Source: Paraescarpia echinospica (Eukaryota > Annelida > Polychaeta > Sabellida > Siboglinidae). Taken from it: a stretch of DNA of 64,000 nucleotides. Positions within the stretch are counted from its first letter, which is position 1. Every line of letters starts with the position of its first letter. The position numbers and the translations under genes are program-made. Of this stretch, positions 27,867-39,040 are shown piece after piece. The stretch covers positions 42,124,380 to 42,188,379 of the forward strand of contig CM034533.1 of NCBI GenBank assembly GCA_020002185.1. The letters run 5' to 3'. The notes under the pieces were generated by a model that ran no database searches, was not told the DNA's origin, and was given only the letters and a program-made list of their open reading frames with translations.

Positions 27867-28265
27867 TTAAATATACGCATGCCTTCTTTCCGTAGATGCC
27901 TACAATCATGTCTTTAATTATGCTGGCACCAATGCTAACGGGAGTTTGGACAAAGAGATCCCAACTCATTGATTAGGCTTATGTTACATGTTATATGTAT
28001 TGTCTCTGCTCAACCTTGTTTATATCACAAACAAGGTGTAAGTCGATGACGCACGTGTTAGGTGTTTATTGGCTTTGTTCGTGTGGGGATGGGAATGGAA
28101 AACAAATATGACAGGATGAGAGGCGAATGATGCGCTTTGGTGAGTTTGTTGATGCCGCCGAGGATGCCGTGGTAGTCGGCTTACACGGCTGAACATAGCG
28201 GCCGGAGTCAATGAGTGCTCGGCGGGTTGTTTACAAGCGGCCGGTCAGTGTGAGTCGGCCGCGTG

Positions 28266-28305
28266 TATAAATCTTCGCGTGCACTGAGACGACTGACCGT
28301 CAGCG
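28266..28305 (+). promoter_or_regulatory. Lox5 core promoter: TATA box and probable start site
   Basis: TATAAAT at 28266-28272 sits in GC-rich DNA. A TCAGCG sequence at 28300-28305 lies about 30 bp downstream, the right distance for an initiator. Transcription from here would give a leader of about 280 bases before the Lox5 ATG if there is no leader intron. The surrounding CpG richness contrasts with the AT-rich flanks. An inverted CCAAT (ACCATTGG) and CACGTG lie further down, inside the predicted leader. Confidence 0.6.
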
Positions 28306-28440
28306 CCCACGCTCGACCACTAGCAGCTGAGGCGGTGGTGACTGTGGTTGGCGTTTCGCGCAGACCCCTGGCGGAGTAATCAGATCGTAATTAACTACGG
28401 CCCGCACGGTCATCCATCGCGGACGAGACGGGTCACTGTC

Positions 28441-28446
28441 ATGTGA
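28441..28446 (+). promoter_or_regulatory. Minimal start-stop upstream ORF in the Lox5 leader
   Basis: ATGTGA, an AUG followed immediately by a stop, is the first AUG after the predicted start site. Start-stop elements are known to stall or divert scanning ribosomes. The effect here is inferred and depends on this region being in the mRNA. Confidence 0.4.
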
Positions 28447-28488
28447 CCGGGCCGTTATCAACCATTGGTCGCAAAGGTCACGTGTTTG

Positions 28489-28563
28489 ATGAGCTGGTCG
28501 ATATTACTGAATGGTCAAAGCTATGGACATGCTGTAGAGACGACGCACGACAACAAATCATAG
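28489..28563 (+). promoter_or_regulatory. Upstream ORF (24 codons) in the Lox5 leader
   Basis: An ATG at 28489 opens a 24-residue frame (MSWSILLNG...) that ends in TAG at 28563, 17 bases before the Lox5 start and in a different frame. A second, 8-codon ORF (28511-28537) overlaps it. Both would sit in the mature leader if transcription begins near 28300. Confidence 0.4.
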
Positions 28564-28580
28564 AGGCAGTTTGCAGTATT

Positions 28581-29115
28581 ATGAGCGCGTACTACGGCAA
28601 CCTCCTGCCGGCGAACCTGGCAAGCGCCGGCACGCAGGACTCGTTCCTCGGCCAGGAGGCAAAGTTTGACGCCAATTTCTACGGCAGCGTCGGCATCGGC
28701 GGCGGCGGACAGGGCCTGGGATATGACAGCGGCGGAGGCGATCCACAGAACCCCGGCTACCCGCGTTTCCCTCCGTACGACCGGCTCGATATCGGACTGC
28801 GACCCATCAACTCGAAACCCGGGTTCACGACGCCGCAGAGTTCGGCGCCGACATACCAACAAAGTGTACCAGGACTGCCCAGCTATGGGCTGGCGTCCGG
28901 CGCGTTACCGCAGGCCGGACAGTATACCATGGACGATCTCAACAACGTTAAATATCCGGACAGCGGTCAGTCGGCGTCCGTGCAGGTCAGCTCGGCTCAG
29001 GCCAACCTGCTGTCGCCGTTTAACGCGAGCGGACTCGGCGGTATGCTCAACGGCATGCATCACCAACAGACGCAAAATTTACCTATTTATCCTTGGATGC
29101 GGCCAATGAACGGAG
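28581..29115 (+). CDS. Lox5: Lox5 homeobox protein, coding exon 1
   Basis: Encodes residues 1-178 plus the first base of codon 179. The ATG at 28581 is chosen because it gives MSAYYGNLL, the usual Hox N-terminus, and because no in-frame ATG lies upstream. The frame does stay open back to about 28395, reached only through a GTG at 28443. The exon encodes a Gly-, Pro- and Gln-rich activation region and ends with the IYPWM hexapeptide (residues 169-173), which in Hox proteins binds the PBC/Extradenticle cofactor. The donor G|GTAGGT at 29115/29116 is a strong match. The split codon (phase 1) joins exon 2 to read [15 protein letters not shown]. The product is a nuclear transcription factor of the central Hox class, expected to pattern the mid-body axis. 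It is GC-richer than its surroundings, as usual for Hox first exons. Confidence 0.93.
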
Positions 29116-31145
29116 GTAGGTGTCCGTATGAATCATGTTTACACACAGTATATAACAAATACAATCACGTCCCCGTTACCTGTGTGCTAGATGGCATTGT
29201 ACTCGTCGTGAATTGTCGGTCAGCAGGGCTCATCACATGTGTTATCAACCATTTAAATGAAGCATAAACATATTCGTAAATCAGTGTCGTTGGCCGCTTT
29301 GACTCGCACCGCTAACAGCACGTGATGACTACTCTCTGTTTTGCTTTAGTGGGGTCTTAAAACGGTCGTAAACGGCGCAATTTAATTGCTACGTTTATGG
29401 AACGCTACGCAGTTTCAGACGTGCATTTAGTAAGTCATGACTATTGTATAGATGTCATAAAGGGACTATTGTGATTTTCTCGTGACTGTAGCCTTTAGCG
29501 TAGACGTGTTTGTTGCCTAAAACATATGTTTTTTATATGAAATAATAATCGAATACTGAATATGCTATCACTGACCTTGCATTATCATGTTAGGCAAACA
29601 AATTATATGTTATATCTTTATTGCTTGTTATTATGGCTATCAATATATTATCATTACCATGTTTTTGGGTGTTGGTATGGGCATAATGTGTTAAACCACA
29701 AGATTATGTATGTATGAAATGTGCCGTCGCTACTGGGATGACGTGCGATCGTGAGCAACTCGTGTCGGTGCGTGTAGCAACAAGAGCTTGGCCGCCAGCT
29801 GGTACCGCGTAGAAAGGTGAAACAACGCCCGCTAGATGGCAGCTCTATCTCGTCACTCGCCCTCCACTTTGTCGGTGGTCTCTGCTGCATTTTTATAGAT
29901 CATTCGTGTGAGGTGGAAATTTTAATTCCTAAATTATAGATCAATATCCACATACTAGTACCAATAAATTGCGGTATAATTATATGAAACCAAAGTCTAC
30001 GTGATGCAGATGTTAGAAATTGCCGCATGTGTGGCATGAGTTTTTCTTATTCGCGTGTATCACTTATTATGGATGACACTAACCACATGTCCCAACAAGA
30101 GCAATTGATTTTCCGAAATTCAGCAAGCATTGCTTCTTGATCAAGCAGACACAGTGCTCACTGTGTAGACTGTATATTTGGACCGGGACGATCAGTCATT
30201 GATGGCACTTGCTACGTCTGCCTCACTAATGACAGGCCGCTGAAGACGACCAGCAGGTTGGCCGTGCTGATGGATACTAGACGACCGTCGGCAACCCGAT
30301 ACGATTGTCGATTCCACTAATGGCACCTTCTTTCTCAGGAATACCGCTTATCAAACATCCGTTAAGACACGACCCGCGCAAGCGAAATGAATTCATACTA
30401 AAACATGACGATCGGCAGGCATAACAAAATGAGCGAGACGTTATACATCGCCGTCAAGTAAACGAATTATTATGTTAGTATAATAAGAGGTTTAATAACA
30501 AATCTGAATGCACTATTTTCCTACTGCTTCTATAAAACAATATTTGATAATACACCCTAATTGTATGATATTAATTTTGGATTATAAACTAACACACAAC
30601 TTTTAGCCATGTTTAAACGACACGAATACATGTAATTTCATTGCGCACGCGTAGTGTATCTCTAAATAATATGCACCACGTAGTTCAAATATAACGTTGT
30701 TACAATGTGTCGATCAATTTTGTTCAAAATGGGAAATATAAGTAAATGTAAATACTCAAAGTCAAGCCACAAAAAAACGGTATGTGTAGAGTGTCGTGTG
30801 TTTTCAACGGCATTACTTCCGCAGACAAAGACACTGGCGGTGCAGTTGGCGGCTTTGATTTCATTTGAAACGGGTACTGGTGAAATTGAAGGAGCACATA
30901 TGTAGGCTTAGTCTGACTTCTTTGATATATAATTATAAGGTGTGCGTGGCTGTTCATCACCAGTCCGGTTTAATCACTAAATGTCAGTTCATTTCGGAGC
31001 CAGTTTGCGCCGACCTACATGCAATAATAGAACGCCATCAGGAATAGTTGCCGCTCTCCCGCCGACTAATGACGGCGAAAAGTCACCGAACAGTCATAAA
31101 AGTTGTCTATCACACGACATTCGTTATTGTGTGACCTGCTTCCCG

Positions 31146-31161
31146 ACCACGTGATTGGTTC
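31146..31161 (+). promoter_or_regulatory. Composite E-box / inverted CCAAT in the Lox5 intron
   Basis: ACCACGTGATTGGTTC is identical over 16 bases to 12551-12566. It lies in a GC-balanced stretch that also has TCATAAA (a Cdx/Abd-B-type core) about 50 bp upstream, so the stretch is a candidate intronic enhancer. Confidence 0.4.
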
Positions 31162-32542
31162 TCGGAGAGCGTCATGATGAAATGATTTACTGCCTTTGTC
31201 CACCCAGGGTCAGCCACCCAGCGTGGACAATTAACTGTGCGCCATGTGTTACAACTCGACCAGCAACTCGGCCAATCATCGCCTCATTACGCCTCGAAGC
31301 CTACGCGTGCATGTTGCACAAGCGCATTTTGCATTCGAACGTCACAAGCGTAACTTAATTAAAATTAGTAATGCGCTATGCAACTAGTTTATATCATTAT
31401 ATCCCATGGTTTCAACGTTGAGTTATTTGAAAGCATCAATGTTGAGTTAACTCATAAGGAGAGTGTCATTGGCTGTATAAATAATATGTTAATAACTGTA
31501 TCACGTGTTCCTGTTACATCTAATTTGTGTTAGTAGTAACCTCAGCAAGACGAAAACTGTGTAAGAAGAGTATTGTACCCGTTACTAGAACATTACTCGC
31601 ACCTAATGATCAGCGTGTAATACGGATACCGCTTAACGTAATGGGCTGAGAACAGGCAGCCGGTACATTCGGGCATATTGGCAGTTGATAATGTCAGAAG
31701 TGATGCTGTTATTTATGCAATACCGCTAATGGTATATTTGTTCTCCGAACTTGCAGTTGATTTAAACAATATCCAGCAAATAATAGATATGTACAGCAAA
31801 TATATTAAACAACACGCAGGAATCATGAATGTATAATGCGCACGCCAAGCAAAGCAATTGCAACTACACACGGCACGTGATCTCGTTACATTCTCGTTTG
31901 TGCGAAATTCGATAATGCAGGAGTAACCTCGTAAAACTGCCAATGTTATTTCTGTCTCACAAAATCCATAAGCGTTTAATGTTTCCCCACATATGCGAAA
32001 CGATATGAGTTGTATGTGCACACAACAATAACAACATAATAAATTATGTGTATGTCGTGTGTTACATGTTAATAAGTTCGACAAATTCGATAGAGGTGGA
32101 CCACATAAACGCGTGACCAAATTCATCCACACACAAATACACCGATCCTTGAGCGAATATGTGCATTTAAATATGTTTCAAAGCGCTACTATTTACAACA
32201 TATGTGCATAGTTTTTGGTTTAACCTGAACATATCAAGAGAACCTACATGTCCGGATTAAGGAGGTTCGATTTGACACCTAATATATAGAAATGTTTCTC
32301 GCTCAAACTATTTATCTATATCATATAAAGATAGAAGCACATACAGAGCGCACGCACACATACAATCGTGCAACTACTGCCATGAATAAAATCATATAAT
32401 TGCTAATAACAATACTACGAATTATTAAAACAACAACAATGTATGCAATATATTTACATCATTTATATCCATAATGTTTCCCTCTCCCTCTCCAACACCT
32501 TCTTTTCCCTTCTATTTCTCCTTCTAGCTTTCTCAATCGCGG

Positions 32543-32642
<100 letters not shown>

Positions 32643-32802
32643 GTAATATCTTGCCCAGCAAAGTTTTCATATATATTATATTTATATGACATAGTAATAT
32701 ATGTTTAATAATATTTACTTTATTGTTAATCACAACGTTTATTGTATTTCGACGGAATCATCAAATATGCAGGTGTTGTTGCAGTGTTATTCTTGTATTT
32801 GA

Positions 32803-33297
<495 letters not shown>

Positions 33298-33864
33298 GCA
33301 AAAGTGGTGTTGCTAGTGGAAGTGTTACCGCAGGTTTTGACTCGGTAAAAGCATATGTTCCGCTGGACGCGGAGTTGGTACAGTTATTGTTCAACGTTGC
33401 TAAGGCTCGTCTTATCAAAGCTGGCGACTTGTTGGATGAATCGATGTACGTCAACTACCTGTGCGCAAATGCGAGACATACCTTCCGCAGGCAACGACAG
33501 AGTGTTGATAATCATTCGTTTTTTAAACAGGTGACTAACTATATCTGAGAAAAGACAAATTATCAGGAGGCTTCGTGTGATGAACTGTACAACTCCACAA
33601 GAGGAGAATCTACAAATCTCAGGGCAACTATGAATGTAAACTATAACGCGAGTCCGGCAGTGGGTAGGACAAAGCGATACAACTACCTCAATGACTATAT
33701 ATGTATTACAATGTATGATGCAATGTTGTGATTTTGTACAGAACACATTCTCGTGTGTACGTGTTGGCAGACGTGCTTTTGTTGTTTTCAAGTTCATGCT
33801 AATGTTTTCGAAATTGTTTTTGAAATTTCGACATGTTGGTATCTTCTTACACGGTTGTAATAAA
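33298..33864 (+). other. Probable Lox5 3' UTR with poly(A) signal
   Basis: A canonical AATAAA occurs at 33859-33864, about 560 bases after the stop, and would define a compact 3' UTR. No earlier AATAAA was seen. The first 250 bases remain open in another frame. Confidence 0.4.
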
Positions 33865-36800
33865 TTATGACATTAAGTTTATTAATACAACGTTGAACAC
33901 GGTGATGACATATTAGTGGTAGCAGCGGTGTGTAGTGTAATCGCCTCTTACATGAACATTGCTTCAGTTTCACTGTGGTACACTTATACATTATTTGTAT
34001 AAATTGCAACTCTTTTTCATTAATATTATGTGGGAATCGCTTGTTGTTTGCTGGGGTCACCTGTGTGTTCACATATATGTGTGGTAAGATTACTATCATT
34101 GTCGATTGGCTTTGGTGTGTCCTGCTGCAGAGAATGCTGGAAACTGTTTTCAGTCATACATGTAGTACCTAGTGCAGCGAGGTCACAGGTTGCACGTGCT
34201 GAACGTCAGGTGCGCAAACTTGCTTCAGGTTGTTTTATGGATGCGACTAGCAGGTCACGAATCTCTATGACGGTTTCCGAGTAGTCGACAGGAATCGCCG
34301 TCATAATTTGTCAGTGTCAGTGCAATGTCGGTGGTCATGTGTGGTCGTGGCCTAACACGCCATTCCCCGCGCCACGTCGACGTGTCCAGCCCTTTCTTGA
34401 CAAAATCTTTGTACTTATTCAAACACAGTACCAGTGGACATGAGACGAATGCTTAATGTACCACACAGAAACGACTGCGAAAGTTCGGGTCAGCGCGGTG
34501 GAAGCGTTTGTAACGTGACTATTTATATCAATCAAATCCCTTAACAATGTATGGGACTAGTGTTGATTTTGATACTATATCGACACCATCTTAGTATTAA
34601 AAATTGACCTCTGAAATAGTCCAGTAATAAATTAACTTACATTGCTAATGCAATTTTGTTATCTCTACTGTGTTCACACGAGGCGAAGCAACGACTTGAT
34701 GACGTCATAAAAAGTATATACATTTGATCTGTCGCCAATGTTGACGATATATAATTGCGTAAAATCGTTGTTCTGTACAACGGTTTAAGCGATTGAAGCA
34801 ACTTATGGTTGTTTGTCGCGTTTATTTGTCTGGGTGTCTGAAAATGAATGGCGTTTTCAGATGAAGTCATTTACTGCCAAGCTTGCCATCTCAGGTATCT
34901 TTCATATCATGTGACATTTTGGCGTTCTACAGCCGATGGAGTCTCCAATGCACCAGTAATGTTAATGTTGTCATTTCCACAGCTACCTGTTGTAATGTCC
35001 TTTATTGCGCCAGTATCGTGTTCAATGTCATACAGAACTTACATTTATATATATACATACGGAGCGACGACGCGAGAAAGCAGCAACAATTACGTTTTCG
35101 TTGTGTTTTAGTCGTTTTAATATATAATTCATCACGATATCTTGGAATGGTGTCTATCTTCGTGTACTTGCCAATTGATGTCAGTAAACAGTGTCTGTAT
35201 AATATCTTGCCTGGTCGTGTGTAGTTTGCAACGAGAACCCGTCGCATTTGCGACAGCGAAACCGTGTGTTTACATAATGTTATACACGAGAGTCCCTCCC
35301 CTGCGTGTTGATTGAGATGAACCTGATGGCGTTTAACAATTCAGCATCAATTAATTTCCAAAGCAAACCAATTCATCGCCAGGCGACAACAATAGCGGGC
35401 GTTGCTACCCGGTGATGTCTCAATCGTGTAAGGGAACGCAGTCGCTGCGTAACCGTTGCTACTTCGGCAGCGATTCCCGAGTAGACGCTCTGCAAGACGA
35501 ATGTTGCACCGGGGAGTTATGCCTAATTACTTGTAATCACATCGGTGCTGGGACTGAGTTAAGAATTGATGAAGGTGTAACGCTGCACGGCAAATCTGCT
35601 TCTTGTTGTGGTATACCTTCGACGTTTTCCAGCTACGTCGATCAATTTTAGACATCGTCTAGTACAACTGTTGCGCATTCTATGCATATTGGTATTACTT
35701 GACTATCATATGTATTTAAGATCCTCTCCAAATGTGCTGCATTGCGATGCACTGGTGTAGAAAAAACAACGTCTGCACGAACACGCAACAAAACACCACA
35801 AGAACACTCTACGTAATTTCCTATACCTACTATAAAACGTCACCCATACTATACATTGCAACAAGGTATCATGAATTAATATGGAGTAGTTATTTTACAT
35901 ATACGGGGATACACCTATATGGTGGGCTACTGACAGTGTCTTTAGAACAAGTGAGTATATTTTAAATGCACAAGGTGAAATGCATGCATTGTGTATATAA
36001 GCATTCAAGAATGTGTGCATCACTACATCCACGTGCATACACGAACTCAAACGTACCGCTGTCTAGCCGAAGTCAAGAGTAGCGTTGAATAGTTATGAAT
36101 GTTACTTTCCCAAGGAATTGTCATTGCCATCCAATAACAATTAAGGGAACGTATCCAAAGTATGGCATGGTAGAATTGTTACGCCTGTTATGTTTCCCAG
36201 GCTGATCATGTAATATAAAAATGTTACATGTCTGCTTATCTTCTTTTGACCTACATGCACGACGACATGTGTAAATTATTACATTTGATATAATTAGTAT
36301 ACATATTATGTTTATGCGAATATGCTAATTATATATTCTGTTCATCAACATAGTTTCTGTAGTTGTGTAACATTACATTTTGCTGATATGATTACGGGAA
36401 GGAGAAGAGACAAACGAGTTTTAGTTTGTCGGGTCATTACGCATAAACATGAGTTCCGTTGTAATTTGCAATGTCGATTTTAGGCGATGTGACCGTGTGG
36501 ATGTCAGGCGTATGGGCCAGAGAATGCTGGACATTAGCCAAGTCCAACGCCATCATAAACCAACGGCCTTACGCGTACTTCAGAGGCAGTTTTATTGGCC
36601 GCGTGGGGCCGCCGGGTATTGAGAAGGAAAGCACAAAAGAGACGCCATTGTCCGAAGTTTTGTGCCGCGGCAATTTAGCACAATGGTCAACTAGCCGGCA
36701 GGATCACGCACGATATCCACTGGTCAGCATCGCAATTCATGGGATTATGCGAAACAGCGTGAAAAGAAAAAGGCGACAACAGATGCCTATGTTTACTTGG

Positions 36801-37740
36801 CTTGACCGATGTGTTGCCGGGTACAACTCTAAGCTACGTGAGAACTGTTCTATAGAACACCTGCACCGAAAGTCGCTGCGTTATTTGTAATGTTGTCGCG
36901 TTTTGTTGCTAAGTATGGTCACCGATTATGTAATTTAGTATTATATGAAAATCAAACAATCTTACAATTAAATCGACTCTGTTCGCAAATTAAATCGTGT
37001 CGACATTAAATCAAGTTCACGACTATTCTTTAAAAATATACACTTTTATACATATTCACCCAATGTATTGTAGAACATTTCTCTCAGATTATAAAATAAA
37101 ATGTGTGATCACTTCATACGCAATCAATCAAGCATAATATCACAAGCATACACAATACTGCAAAAACACATTAATTTTTCATTAACATAATACAAAAACC
37201 ACGTCTTTTAAATAGGTAGAATGTATTCATATGATGCCTAGACAAAATAGCTTATTCCTCTAATAAAGGCGATGTGCTAGACAAAATATGCTCATACATA
37301 ATTATAAAACAAAAGAATATTTAGATATGTTTTAGCAATATTGAAACCACGTTAATACATATACCATAACAACATATAAGGGGACATCAAGTCTAATCCG
37401 CTAATTTCACTTTCTAATTATATACCGTGCAATTATTTTTTTGAATTCTGATAACTACTCCACATGCTAGATATATAATCGGTTTGAAGTCTTCTTCGTG
37501 GTCGAACTCATAACTACGTTATCCGCATTGTTATATAAGTGGACAGTAACTGCTACATTAACCCAGTTGACAACAACTATGCGACATAATTATCCTGTTA
37601 CCACGAAACGATGTTGCCTGCGTAATAGTTATAGGCCTAAGTACAGTCTACGTTTCGCATGAGTAAAGTGTAATATATGGGCCGCTTTTGGCATCCAGCG
37701 GAGAACAAGTGCTCAACGGTCGGTGTGATATTGTAGGTGG

Positions 37741-37900
37741 ATTGTAGATGGACCCCAGTGGAATAAGGACCAGGGGTGCCATTTATAACAGTAATATGGA
37801 CCCCACTACGAAATTGTTACCTTTGTTTTGTGTTATTAATAATAATAATAAGATAACTTCTATTGCGCCTAAATCCTTGGAAACCAAGCTCAGAGGCGCA
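37741..37900 (+). repeat. Possible retroelement 3'-end remnant with GCGCC hairpin
   Basis: An (AAT)n-like stretch is followed by a nested hairpin: TGCGCCT (37864-37870) pairs with AGGCGCA (37894-37900), and inside it CTTGG pairs with CCAAG around an AAA loop. A GCGCC hairpin next to a TAA-type repeat is reminiscent of non-LTR retroelement or SINE ends in invertebrates. A related ATGGACCCC / GGACCRGGGRT pattern occurs near 25495-25550 and 25785. The family is unidentified. Confidence 0.4.
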
Positions 37901-38953
37901 CCAAAACAAAAGGATTGGTAAATCTCAACATATGGGTCAAGGCGTTGTAAATTATGTATGTGCTATAATGAATAAAAACACTTTGCAAATATTTTGTTCA
38001 AACAGTGCTGGCATAAATGAACTGTTAACATTTTCAAAATATGTTACGACAATTCTGATTTGTTGGTACTTTTTGGCACTGTTTTGATTTGCGTGTAACA
38101 CCATTATATTTCTTTTCGAACATCAGTCAACCACTCCCAACTCGCTAAAACATATAACAACACGCATTTTCATTTTATAAAGAGACCTATCTTACAATAT
38201 AACACAGGACATCGTGTTGTTTGTTCCGCTGTTCCCCTAATATAACCATAAGCAGTTCTTCCCCGCCGAGGTGTCCGAATTGTTTGCTGAGACATGTGCA
38301 GGCACCGTGTGGTTCCGCGAGTGATGCTGTAACAACATATAACCTGCTGCATCTATAACAATTATCGACCCTGGCGACAATGGGTTCAGCATTTGCTGTC
38401 GATACACTGTACCCATATATTTAACACTGAATGGTGAAACACAGATAAGGTGTATTCCACACGTCAGTGTATCAGGTTCAAATAAACAGCTATGGTCTTA
38501 AGTTGTTGCCAGATCCCCAGAGCATCCATAAGGCTTCGATTGTGTAACTACCACAAAGAATTGCATTAGACAGTTGTCTTTGGAGACGTTATGTATGACC
38601 AACAGGGGGTACACACACGATCGGCTACATCCTCGTTCTAATGAGCTCAATATGGCGGCTGCAACATGAATTGCGAGAGTGCGAACGAAGTATGTGCTGC
38701 GCAAATATATGCCTACACACTCCATGCTAGCCTACAAATAGCACTTGCATGCATGCATGTGTTCGACAGAAAAGGGCACTCCAGTCATAATTATGCTATA
38801 AAAATGACATTTAGGTAGGTGTTTTGATAACAAACGACCACTTGTAACAAAATGTTTCGGATTTGCTGACTTACCTATTTCCTCTTATACCAGTCACATG
38901 TATTGTTTGAGTTATGAATACTTGTGTATCGACGCGTGCGTGCGTAAACTACT

Positions 38954-39040
38954 ACAACAACAACAACAACAACAACAACAACAGCAGCAACAACAACACT
39001 ACCAGCAGCAACAGCTGCAACTGCAGTAGTAACAACAACA
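38954..39040. repeat. (CAA)n / CAG trinucleotide tract
   Basis: CAA repeats with CAG interruptions. It translates to poly-Asn or poly-Val/Ala runs but has no surrounding gene structure. Confidence 0.85.

Larger units (their letters stand above)
17451..28265. other. Intergenic region between the miR-10-like hairpin and Lox5
   Basis: About 10.8 kb with no supported protein gene. It contains TA arrays (17535, 22130, 27819), a 60-bp perfect palindrome (22194-22253) and non-repetitive stretches with scattered homeodomain-type TAATTA cores, for example near 26640. The pri-miRNA could extend through this region. Open frames up to about 119 aa occur but resemble nothing I recognise and lie in AT-rich DNA. 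Confidence 0.55.

Noticed and set aside
31713..32132. 139-codon antisense frame in the Lox5 intron
   Set aside because: Cys/Ile-rich with no recognisable motif. Treated as a chance frame.
36471..36890. 139-codon + strand open frame in the Lox5-Hox5 interval
   Set aside because: Its sequence matches no family I know, it shows no splice or promoter context, and one frame of this length is expected by chance in this much DNA.
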